NCBI GenBank assembly: GCA_946479535.1
Contig: CAMLGP010000176.1
Span: forward strand, 1-6,374
Length of the DNA: 6,374 bases
Direction of reading: 5' to 3'
Source: an uncultured Bacteroidota bacterium
GTDB taxonomy: Bacteria; Bacteroidota; Bacteroidia; Chitinophagales; Chitinophagaceae
Below, piece after piece: positions 1 to 6,374 of this stretch. Positions within the stretch are counted from its first letter, which is position 1, and the number at the start of each line of letters is the position of its first letter. A model generated the notes under the pieces. The model saw only the letters and a program-made list of their open reading frames with translations. It did not search any database and was not told the origin of the DNA. The translations under genes and the position numbers were made by a program.

Positions 1-634
1 GATCCTATATCTCGCCATCATTTCATTTTCCCTCTATATCATCATTAAAAGAAAGAAGTACCTGGCTGGAATTGGTTTATTAATCGTCATTGCAATAATT
101 ATAGGAGGGGTCTTTGTTTTTTTTCCCAAGACCATCAATCGTTTTAAGGAATTAGCATTTACCCAATTCAATTATGAAAGCCAGGCAAAGGAAAGTCATT
201 ATGCAGGGAAATTAACAGCGGACCTTTGGAATGGAGCCAATTTCAGGCTGGCTGCATGGCCTTGTGGATGGGAAGTTTTTAGGAAGAGTCCTGTAACCGG
301 TGTAGGTTTGGGCGACAAAAAAGATGAGCTTTTCAAAGTATACGAGGAAAAGAAATTCACCTTTGCCATATCCACCGGCAAAAATGTACATAACAATTAC
401 CTGGATATCTTAATGGGTACGGGCCTGATTGGTTTTATTATTTTTTTGATGGGTTGGGGGATATTACCGATGGTACAGATAATTAAAAACAGGGATGAAC
501 TGGGATTTCTGATCCTGCTTACTTTTTTGATTGCTATGCTAACGGAGAATTATTTTGACCGGATATTGGGTGCTACCTTGTTCGGCTTTTTTGTCCCTTT
601 CCTGTTAAGTGGGAAGAACCCTGAGCGGCCGTAA
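1..634 (+). CDS. O-antigen ligase / polymerase-fold membrane protein, C-terminal part (5' truncated)
   Basis: The frame is open from base 2 to a TAA at 632-634, giving 210 residues, so the start lies outside the window. Hydrophobic segments lie at about residues 1-16, 21-41, 137-158, 167-182 and 187-203. Between the second and third is a hydrophilic loop (about 42-133), the expected large periplasmic loop of the O-antigen ligase/Wzy (Wzy_C, PF04932) superfamily. That loop carries the family pattern: N80-F-R82 followed by W86, then F93..SPVTGVGLGD (96-105), then H130-N-N-Y-L134 just before the next membrane segment. In characterised WaaL enzymes a histidine and arginines in these loops are needed to transfer the glycan from undecaprenyl diphosphate to lipid A-core. 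The gene converges on the ABC-transporter operon with a 6 bp gap and no visible terminator hairpin. Next to Wzm/Wzt, a WaaL-like ligase is the most coherent role, but a Wzy polymerase or other glycan ligase (protein glycosylation) cannot be excluded. The fold is fairly sure; the exact role is not. Confidence 0.85.
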   Translation, partial: ILYLAIISFSLYIIIKRKKYLAGIGLLIVIAIIIGGVFVFFPKTINRFKELAFTQFNYESQAKESHYAGKLTADLWNGANFRLAAWPCGWEVFRKSPVTGVGLGDKKDELFKVYEEKKFTFAISTGKNVHNNYLDILMGTGLIGFIIFLMGWGILPMVQIIKNRDELGFLILLTFLIAMLTENYFDRILGATLFGFFVPFLLSGKNPERP

Positions 635-640
635 GGATAT

Positions 641-1375
641 TTAATGGTTGTCTTCCAGGTATAACTCTATTGCTTTGTTTGTTTCACCTATAAATTTCAA
701 CTCTCCATTTTTCATAAAGGCAGCCCGCTTGCAATATTTCCGGATAACATCCATGCTGTGGCTCACTAAAATAACGGTTTTCCCTTCAATCCAGGAGCTT
801 TCAAATACCCTGATCGCCTTTTCCTGGAATTTAACATCCCCTACTGCAAAGATTTCATCCAGGAACATAATATCTGCACCTGCATTTACGGCGATTGAAA
901 ATCCAAGCCTCGCAGTCATACCCGAGGAAAAATATTTGATTTTGGTATCAACGAAATTCGACAATTCAGCAAAGTCAATGATCTTGTCGAAAATAGCATC
1001 AACTTCCCTGATCTTTAATCCAAGGACGGAGCCAGAGACGTAAATATTTTCTCTGGCAGTAAGTTCATGACTCATTCCTACACCGAGGTTCATCAGCATG
1101 GTTGATCCGGTGATTTTGATATTACCGGTATCAGGTGGATAGACCCCTGCCAGTAATTTCACCAGTGTTGATTTTCCGCATCCATTTCTCCCCAATAAAC
1201 CAATACACTCACCTTTTTCAATTTCAAGGGAGATTTCTTTTAGTGCCTGTACCAGTTTACGCCGGGGAGGGTTAAAGAGGTTAAAAAGCCGGTGCTTTAC
1301 GGTATTATGACTATCCTCACTTATATGAAAGGTCTTGCTTATATTCTTCGCAACAATGGCATAATTCTTTTCCAT
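641..1375 (-). CDS. wzt: Polysaccharide ABC exporter ATPase, short Wzt/KpsT type
   Basis: This is the nucleotide-binding subunit of an ABC exporter that moves a lipid-linked polysaccharide across the inner membrane. Counting from the ATG at 1375 (244 aa), Walker A GRNGCGKST is at 62-70, the polysaccharide-exporter motif ELTARENI at 104-111, the signature FSSGM at 149-153, Walker B DIMFLDE at 168-174, the D-loop AVGD at 177-180 and the switch histidine H206 in VSHS. The stretch before Walker A (HRLFNLFNPPRRKLVQALK) is also typical of Wzt/TagH/KpsT proteins. All catalytic residues are present. The protein ends soon after the ATPase domain, so it lacks the C-terminal carbohydrate-binding domain of long Wzt proteins (about 430 aa in E. 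coli O9a) and matches the short type. I chose the ATG, 5 bp after the permease stop. An in-frame TTG at 1384 would add three residues and overlap that stop as TTGA. No clear Shine-Dalgarno sequence is seen. It is the last gene of the visible minus-strand operon, with its permease directly upstream. Confidence 0.95.
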   Translation of the reverse strand: MEKNYAIVAKNISKTFHISEDSHNTVKHRLFNLFNPPRRKLVQALKEISLEIEKGECIGLLGRNGCGKSTLVKLLAGVYPPDTGNIKITGSTMLMNLGVGMSHELTARENIYVSGSVLGLKIREVDAIFDKIIDFAELSNFVDTKIKYFSSGMTARLGFSIAVNAGADIMFLDEIFAVGDVKFQEKAIRVFESSWIEGKTVILVSHSMDVIRKYCKRAAFMKNGELKFIGETNKAIELYLEDNH

Positions 1376-1380
1376 AGATA

Positions 1381-2175
1381 TCAAAGTTTTTCCGCCGCTT
1401 TTGACCCCAGTTTATTCAACGCTATAAACCCTATGATCAGCAAAACGATTGAATATACAATGTCCCAAACCAGTAATTTAAGATCAGGGTTAGTTCCTTC
1501 CAGCATTATTGCCCGGGCATTGATAATAATACCGGCGATAGGATTTCCATAATCAAAAGAGGGAAGTGCATTCCTGAATGTTTTCAGGCTATAAAATATC
1601 GGGGATAAAAAGAACAGGAAGCTGGTAACAACTGCCCATATTTGGGTTATATCTTTAGCAATAACATATATATTGGACAATATTAAAGACATACCCAGGG
1701 ATAGGATGAACAGGTTTAAAAATAATACAACTATCCAAACATTGTAAATGGAGAGACCGAGTGATTCTCCTTCAATAAAATTGTAAAACAGAAGGAACAT
1801 CAGGAAGTTGAAGAAAAAACCAATAGAATTGCTCATCAATGTTGACACATAGATCTCGAGCTTATTCATATTACTGTATTCATACAAATACTTCTTTGTG
1901 CTAAGGATTTGTATTGTGCCCACAGTAGATTCAACAAAAAAGTTCCAGATTATCAATCCGATGAAAAGAAAAGACGCAAAAGCGGGAACATCTGACTTTA
2001 ATACAATCTTGAAAACAACATAATAGATGCAGATATCAAGTATGGGTTTCAGCAATGCCCAGAATAGTCCGAGCTTGTTTTCATAATAGCGAAGCTTGAA
2101 TTCTATCTTCGCCAGCAACCACAGTCTCTCCAGTTTATTTGAACTTTTTACCCAATCTGACAAAACTCTAATCAT
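1381..2175 (-). CDS. wzm: Polysaccharide ABC exporter permease, Wzm/KpsM type (ABC-2)
   Basis: This 264-residue integral membrane protein is the channel half of the exporter whose ATPase is the next gene. A cytoplasmic amphipathic N-terminus (residues 1-34, including FKLRYYENKLG) leads into about six membrane spans near 37-58, 66-83, 110-132, 145-169, 178-196 and 235-253. Family landmarks are LGLFWALLKP (35-44), the W77-N-F-F segment, AKDI (173-176, equivalent to the usual RDI), LSPIFY (190-195) and NPIAGIIINAR (211-221), all in the order seen in Wzm, KpsM and TagG. The length is normal for the family. The ATG start at 2175 overlaps the stop of the upstream glycosyltransferase by 4 bp (ATGA), which fits translational coupling; the sequence before it is AT-rich with no Shine-Dalgarno sequence. 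Its substrate cannot be read from sequence. In this setting an O-antigen or similar lipid-linked glycan made by the two upstream glycosyltransferases is likely. Confidence 0.95.
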   Translation of the reverse strand: MIRVLSDWVKSSNKLERLWLLAKIEFKLRYYENKLGLFWALLKPILDICIYYVVFKIVLKSDVPAFASFLFIGLIIWNFFVESTVGTIQILSTKKYLYEYSNMNKLEIYVSTLMSNSIGFFFNFLMFLLFYNFIEGESLGLSIYNVWIVVLFLNLFILSLGMSLILSNIYVIAKDITQIWAVVTSFLFFLSPIFYSLKTFRNALPSFDYGNPIAGIIINARAIMLEGTNPDLKLLVWDIVYSIVLLIIGFIALNKLGSKAAEKL

Positions 2176-4337
2176 AATAAAAGCAATTTTAAACGTCGGT
2201 AAAAATTAATCGCGATCCTCCGCAGTACTGGTTGACGTTTAATCCTTTTTACGAGATTCCTTACCAGGAAGCCCTTCATTGTTCCGGTGGAATAAAGGTG
2301 ATAATCCAGTGTAGGATTCTCATAGTTGAATCCAGGTCCGTTAGCATTCATTATGTTTGCTATCTGGGGGCCAAAATTAGCGTAAAATTGTTTATGTTTT
2401 CCAGTTAGCAATTCAAAGGTATAAGCCACATTGCTTTTATTAAAGCCGCGTGACATTGAACCCTTTCTCACTCTGTACAAAAAAAGTTTTTCTGGAATTG
2501 CCACACCTCCCAATCCCTGTTCAACCATAGAGATGACACTATCATAATCTTCCATACCATATACAAAATCTTTATCATTCTTACCGGCCTTTATAAATGA
2601 ATTGCGCCGGTAAACCAGGCCACTGGAATTAACCATATTATGAAAGAGAAGATAGGGCGCCTCAGGCGTAAAGGCAGGCCAGCTATTCTCAGCATCTCCA
2701 AAGTATTTAACCCAGCAGCCGACAAAATGAACATTGTTCTTATTTCTTAAAATATTTATAGCCGTTGAATAATACTCAGGCATAACCAGATCATCAGCAT
2801 CAAGGAATGCTAAAAATTCCCCGGAAGCATGCTCACTTCCGTTGTTACGAGCCTCAGGCAATCCTTTATTACTTTGGCGAATAACAGTAATTCCTGCCTG
2901 GTCACTCAGTTTCTTAAGTTTTTGTATACTTTCAGATTCATTACTGCCATCATCAACGATGATTATCTCGATATTTTTATAAGAGGATGCCTTTACTGAA
3001 GCAATTGTTTCATCAATATAAACGGCCATATTATAAAATGGAACAACAACTGATAATAATCCCTTTTTTTCGTTTCCAGATGGCGCTGATGATGTTGAAC
3101 TTCTAATTTGCAGGAATGGAAAATCTGGTCTGCTCCGGAGGTCAACTTCCTTCAATAAGCTCAATTTCTTATCGAAATATTCGTCTGGATTACAATATTG
3201 CTTTACCGAATGGGCCGCATTTTTTCCCATCATTTCCCTTGCTTCAATTGTTAATGAAAAAGCATAGGTAATTTTGGATTTAAGATCTCCCACGTTACCA
3301 GAGTGATATAGCAGTCCATTTTTGCCATGCTCCAGAATTTCCCGGTGACCTCCGGAATCCGATGCAAGCACAAGGGTTTCCCGCGCCATCATTTCAAGCA
3401 CGGCGTAAGGAAAATTATCAAAGCTGCTTGGAATTACAATTAGCGGGGCAGCACGTACCATCTCGTCTATTTTGTTCTGGGAAATGGCACCTTTTAACGA
3501 GAGAAGGCCTTTTTGAATGTAGACCGAATATTTTTCACGCAGGTATTTACCCATGAAATTTTGAACCGCATGGTAGAAATAATATTCATCGCCTACCAGC
3601 GTCAGCTTATGTTGAAAGCCTTCATCCCATAATTCAGCAAATGCTGTCAGCAATTCCAGAATCCCTTTAATTGGAGACAGCTTTCCAAAAAATACTGCTT
3701 CATCAGTGGCATGCCTGGTGGTTGGCGCTGTTATGTCAGCCATATTGAAAGGATTTTTGAGAATATTGTATTTCCTCTCAAGCTCTGGATATTCTTTCAG
3801 TAATATATCCACGAGGTACTGGCTCGGTGAAATACAAATGTCTGCAGCTTTGAGGCAAAACCGCTCCATTTCCCCAATCCAGAAATAGGGAAGCTGATAG
3901 GTATTAATGTGGTTGTACTTAAACGCAACAAAAGAGGGGCAATGGCAATTGATTATAACAGGTATCCCCTCATAGACCAGATCGCCCAGCGCTTTACGTT
4001 GTAATATAAAATAGGCAATACCATTGTATTCCTGGGATTCTATTACATCAGGCTTTCCTTCGTTAACTATAAATAATCGTACAATTTTTTCAAACGATAC
4101 CGCAATTGATGTTTCATACCCGAGAAAAGAAGAAGTATCTTCCAGATGGGCTCCAAATTCAATGACCCTTATTCCATTCAGCGTTGTTTCACGGTAACTA
4201 TTCACTGATCTGTTCATGAGAAATACCGTAATCTCCACCTTCATCTTCACCAGTTGTTTTGCCCATTGGTAACAATAGGTTCCAATACCACCGCCGGACA
4301 TTGGTGGGAATTCCGTAGTTAATAACCAGTACTTCAA
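2172..4337 (-). CDS. Bifunctional glycosyltransferase, GT4 (N-terminal) fused to GT2 (C-terminal)
   Basis: This 721-residue cytoplasmic enzyme has two catalytic modules. Residues 1-398 form a GT-B fold, GT4-family transferase. It opens with a first strand and glycine loop (TTEFPPMSGGGIGTY, 7-21), then has FFGKLSPIKG (216-225, with nucleotide-sugar-contacting K219 and K224) and the end motif SFDNFPYAVLEMM (305-317), where the usual E-x7-E is D307-x7-E315. A Ser-rich linker (about 399-427) leads to a GT-A fold, GT2-family module: VVVPFYN (430-436), VDDGS (461-465), SNKGLPEARNNG (489-500), DADD (513-516, metal/UDP site) and the likely catalytic-base ED (596-597). The tail (about 690-721) is strongly basic and hydrophobic, suggesting membrane association. 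The start is TTG at 4337, the only usual start codon placed to include the first strand; upstream in frame there is a stop and no ATG. It overlaps the upstream gene's stop as TTGA, and its own stop overlaps the permease start. Donor and acceptor sugars are unknown. It probably adds two successive sugars to the glycan exported by Wzm/Wzt. Confidence 0.92.
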   Translation of the reverse strand: MKYWLLTTEFPPMSGGGIGTYCYQWAKQLVKMKVEITVFLMNRSVNSYRETTLNGIRVIEFGAHLEDTSSFLGYETSIAVSFEKIVRLFIVNEGKPDVIESQEYNGIAYFILQRKALGDLVYEGIPVIINCHCPSFVAFKYNHINTYQLPYFWIGEMERFCLKAADICISPSQYLVDILLKEYPELERKYNILKNPFNMADITAPTTRHATDEAVFFGKLSPIKGILELLTAFAELWDEGFQHKLTLVGDEYYFYHAVQNFMGKYLREKYSVYIQKGLLSLKGAISQNKIDEMVRAAPLIVIPSSFDNFPYAVLEMMARETLVLASDSGGHREILEHGKNGLLYHSGNVGDLKSKITYAFSLTIEAREMMGKNAAHSVKQYCNPDEYFDKKLSLLKEVDLRSRPDFPFLQIRSSTSSAPSGNEKKGLLSVVVPFYNMAVYIDETIASVKASSYKNIEIIIVDDGSNESESIQKLKKLSDQAGITVIRQSNKGLPEARNNGSEHASGEFLAFLDADDLVMPEYYSTAINILRNKNNVHFVGCWVKYFGDAENSWPAFTPEAPYLLFHNMVNSSGLVYRRNSFIKAGKNDKDFVYGMEDYDSVISMVEQGLGGVAIPEKLFLYRVRKGSMSRGFNKSNVAYTFELLTGKHKQFYANFGPQIANIMNANGPGFNYENPTLDYHLYSTGTMKGFLVRNLVKRIKRQPVLRRIAINFYRRLKLLLL

Positions 4338-6374
4338 GAAAATTTCTTTACTGTTGATTTTAATTTTTTACCCACTTTCTTAATAGCGCTGTATTGCTTA
4401 TTATACTTTTTAAGAATTCTGTTCACTGTGTTGGTTAGTTCACCCTCCAGTTCACTATTGGTACGGTCCAGAAAGCACATACGGTTTAGAATGGAAACAT
4501 ACTCACCTGTTACAGCTGGCACAGCAACTTCATGTTGCAGGATCACTTCCTTCAATGCAGCTTCCATATTATCTACCATGCTATCCAGGCGGAAGAATTG
4601 CTGAACCCGCTGCCTTGCCCGTTTCCCGGTTTCAATCCTGAATTGAAGATACTTCACTAAATGGTGCAAATGATCGGCATATAAACTGGCATCCTGCATG
4701 GGATCAGCAGGCTTAACCAGAAAGCCACATCCATCAATAACCAGTTCTGACTGACCACCCACCTGCGCGGCAACAACCGGTAATTCTTTAGCCATTGCCT
4801 CAAAGATTGATAGCGCAATTCCTTCAAAGGCAGTTGGTAAAAAAAATATATCAGCTGCATCCATATATTCTTTCACCTGACTGTTAGATAATGAGCCCAG
4901 GTAAACAATATTCCTTTTTGCATCAAGTTTTTTCAATTTCTTAAGGAATAAGGGTTTGTCCGGACCATCACCGATCACTATTAATTTGAAATCGCGATTT
5001 TTTTCATATAATTTCTCAATCGACGACAGGAGTAATAATGGTTGTTTTTGCTGCGTAAGCCTTGCAACGTATAGTATTAACGGGCAGTCAACTGGAATAT
5101 TTAAAGCATTGCGTAGTTTGTTACGCGTTTCGGGATCTCTTTTAACAAGGTCTGAATCAATGTTGGTATACGCAACCCTAATCTTCTCCCGCAGAGTTCC
5201 CAGTTCAATGCACCAGTTTTTGAGATGTTCAGAACTTACAAAGGTCTTATCCAATAATCCGGTAAAAATAGATGAGAAGGTTGGGTAGCCTCCGTTAAAC
5301 CAGCCAGGATCTTCGCAGTGGAGGTAATCAACTACTGGTATATGAGGGAATCGTTGTCTTATAAAAGGAATCGCAAAATATCCATAACCCGTATTTGAAA
5401 TAAAAATTACAGCCGGTTTCCTGGTAACAACCAGGTGTTCCAACAAATTATAAAATCCACTCTCAAGCGAATAATTTGGGAAATAGAAGATATCCCGGGT
5501 ATGCTGTTTAAACAAATTTTCCCAGGGTTGATCTCCTGGCTTGGTGCAGGCAATGGATAATTGCCAGTCTTTTCTTTTCAGACCTTCAACGAGGTCCAGA
5601 TTGAATTTATCTGCCCCACCCAGTTCCAGCCACGGAAACAGGAACAGTATTTTTTTTTCAAAAGCAGTTACGTGCTTCGTTTCCTCAATATCGGTTAATG
5701 AGACCTTTTCAAACCTATAGGTAGAAAGAACGCGTTGAGGAAAATTGGTTTTATTCAGACCGCTGTATTTCCGGGTAATTAATTTTCTGAGTTTCTCTAA
5801 TTCCGCCCGGGAACTCAGCGATTTCCAATCGGAGGGACCTTCTTTTCTTCGATACAAGGTAAGGAATTCCGGAATTGTATAACCCCATAATCCTTTTGAA
5901 GCCGCATGTAACCAAAAATCCCAATCCTCACCGCCATTGCGAAGGTTTTCATCAAAGGATATCCACTCAAACACTTCCTTTCTGCTCATAAAGCAGCTGG
6001 TGTTCCGGTTTTCCTGTAAGAAAATATGGGTTTCATGAAATCCGCCTTTCCATTCATAATTCTGCCCGCCAAATCCTTTCACCCAGGAATTGACAAATTG
6101 GATATCCCGGTTGCTTTCTAAAACAAGAAAAAATTTTTCCAGTGCAAATTCATCAAAAATATCATCAGAGTCTATGAAGGCCAGGTAAGGTTTCCTGGCA
6201 TGCTCTATACCCCTGTTCCGTGCACCAGGCAAACCCGTATTCCATTCCAGTTTAAGGATCTTTATTTTTGGATTCCGTTCTTTTGCTAGCTTATCAAGGA
6301 TAGACAGTGAATCAGCCTCATTGCTTCCGTCATTTACGATAATCCACTCCCAGTCAGTAAAAGATTGTTTGATA
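4334..6374 (-). CDS. Bifunctional glycosyltransferase, GT2 (N-terminal) fused to GT4 (C-terminal), 5' truncated
   Basis: The frame stays open to the right edge, so the real start lies outside. The last complete codon is 6371-6373 and 679 residues are visible. A TTG at 6232 is internal to the GT2 core and is not the start. Residues 1-240 are a GT2 (GT-A) module: VNDGS (13-17), WNTGLPGARNRG (44-55), DSDD (68-71) and the catalytic-base ED (149-150). Only about the first 20-40 residues should be missing, judged from the neighbour's GT2 module. Residues 241-607 are a GT4 (GT-B) module: ILFLFPWLELGGADKFN (242-258), YVARLTQQKQP (435-445, with R438 and K443), GDGP (468-471), and AFEGIALSIFEAM (515-527) with E517-x7-E525. 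The tail (608-679) is charged and ends in a lysine-rich helix. The domain order is the reverse of the next gene's, and the two GT2 modules look related. Its stop overlaps the next gene's TTG start by 4 bp. It is probably a cytoplasmic, membrane-associated enzyme of glycan assembly with unknown sugar specificity. Confidence 0.93.
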   Translation of the reverse strand, partial: IKQSFTDWEWIIVNDGSNEADSLSILDKLAKERNPKIKILKLEWNTGLPGARNRGIEHARKPYLAFIDSDDIFDEFALEKFFLVLESNRDIQFVNSWVKGFGGQNYEWKGGFHETHIFLQENRNTSCFMSRKEVFEWISFDENLRNGGEDWDFWLHAASKGLWGYTIPEFLTLYRRKEGPSDWKSLSSRAELEKLRKLITRKYSGLNKTNFPQRVLSTYRFEKVSLTDIEETKHVTAFEKKILFLFPWLELGGADKFNLDLVEGLKRKDWQLSIACTKPGDQPWENLFKQHTRDIFYFPNYSLESGFYNLLEHLVVTRKPAVIFISNTGYGYFAIPFIRQRFPHIPVVDYLHCEDPGWFNGGYPTFSSIFTGLLDKTFVSSEHLKNWCIELGTLREKIRVAYTNIDSDLVKRDPETRNKLRNALNIPVDCPLILYVARLTQQKQPLLLLSSIEKLYEKNRDFKLIVIGDGPDKPLFLKKLKKLDAKRNIVYLGSLSNSQVKEYMDAADIFFLPTAFEGIALSIFEAMAKELPVVAAQVGGQSELVIDGCGFLVKPADPMQDASLYADHLHHLVKYLQFRIETGKRARQRVQQFFRLDSMVDNMEAALKEVILQHEVAVPAVTGEYVSILNRMCFLDRTNSELEGELTNTVNRILKKYNKQYSAIKKVGKKLKSTVKKFS
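5650..5658. repeat. Nine-base A/T homopolymer inside the GT2-GT4 gene
   Basis: There is a run of nine T on the plus strand, which is nine A on the coding strand, in codons GAA AAA AAA ATA (residues about 239-242 of the visible protein). It sits at the boundary between the GT2 and GT4 modules. Runs of this length can slip during replication or transcription. In an AT-rich gene it may equally be chance from lysine codons, and other runs of 7-8 occur in the window (for example at 117-124 and 4839-4846). Confidence 0.6.

Noticed and set aside
199..396. Minus-strand frame inside the O-antigen ligase gene
   Set aside because: It is antisense to the conserved periplasmic loop and HNNYL region, and has no motif of its own.
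308..634. Separate 108-residue gene starting at an internal TTG
   Set aside because: The same frame is open back to base 2 and encodes the preceding membrane segments and the N-x-R...W part of the family, so it is one truncated gene.
620..645. Possible bidirectional terminator between the converging genes
   Set aside because: Only a 6 bp palindrome (CGGCCG, 626-631) is present, with no longer stem and no T-tract, so no terminator can be supported.
648..1043. 131-codon plus-strand open frame opposite the ABC ATPase
   Set aside because: It lies wholly antisense to a gene with complete Walker A, signature and Walker B motifs. Its translation shows no domain-like pattern, so it is a shadow frame.
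1292..1552. 86-codon plus-strand open frame spanning the wzm/wzt junction
   Set aside because: It overlaps two strongly supported genes on the other strand and has no independent support.
4657..4860. Minus-strand frame overlapping the GT2-GT4 gene in another frame
   Set aside because: It is a same-strand shadow of the GT4 E-x7-E region, with no start context or motif.
4956..5288. 110-codon plus-strand open frame opposite the GT2-GT4 gene
   Set aside because: It is antisense to conserved GT4 sequence and its own translation has no recognisable motif.
4334..6232. GT2-GT4 gene starting at the TTG at 6232
   Set aside because: The frame continues to the window edge and includes the VNDGS motif and the preceding strand of the GT2 fold, so a start there would remove part of the catalytic site.

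Overview
The window looks like part of a cell-surface polysaccharide (probably LPS O-antigen or a related glycan) biosynthesis and export locus from a Gram-negative bacterium, most likely a member of the Bacteroidota. The taxonomic guess rests on moderately AT-rich base composition (judged by eye), genes without recognisable Shine-Dalgarno sequences, use of TTG starts, and the general flavour of the proteins. It is an inference, not a proof. Coding density is very high: five genes, no gene-free stretch longer than a few bases, and no RNA genes, mobile elements, CRISPR arrays or clear promoters or terminators.

Layout. Positions 1-634 (+) hold the C-terminal 210 residues of an O-antigen ligase/polymerase-fold membrane protein cut by the left edge. 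It converges, with only 6 bp between stop codons, on a minus-strand operon that fills the rest of the window. In transcription order the operon holds a large GT2-GT4 two-domain glycosyltransferase (4334-6374, N-terminus cut by the right edge), a second two-domain glycosyltransferase with the opposite order GT4-GT2 (2172-4337), an ABC-2 polysaccharide permease of the Wzm/KpsM type (1381-2175), and its ATPase of the short Wzt/KpsT type (641-1375). Adjacent genes overlap by 4 bp or nearly touch, which suggests one transcript and translational coupling.

How the genes fit together. In the ABC-transporter-dependent pathway, cytoplasmic glycosyltransferases build the whole chain on a lipid carrier, Wzm/Wzt flips it across the inner membrane, and a WaaL-type ligase attaches it to its acceptor. 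Two bifunctional transferases give four catalytic modules, enough in principle for a short repeat unit. The Wzt ends right after its nucleotide-binding domain and lacks the C-terminal carbohydrate-binding domain found in Wzt proteins that read a chain-terminating cap. The ligase-fold protein could supply the last step, although from sequence alone it could also be a Wzy polymerase.

The most notable feature is the pair of adjacent bifunctional transferases with mirrored domain order and visibly related GT2 modules. I see no evidence of a wholly new type of system. This is a coherent but fairly conventional glycan locus with an interesting enzyme arrangement.
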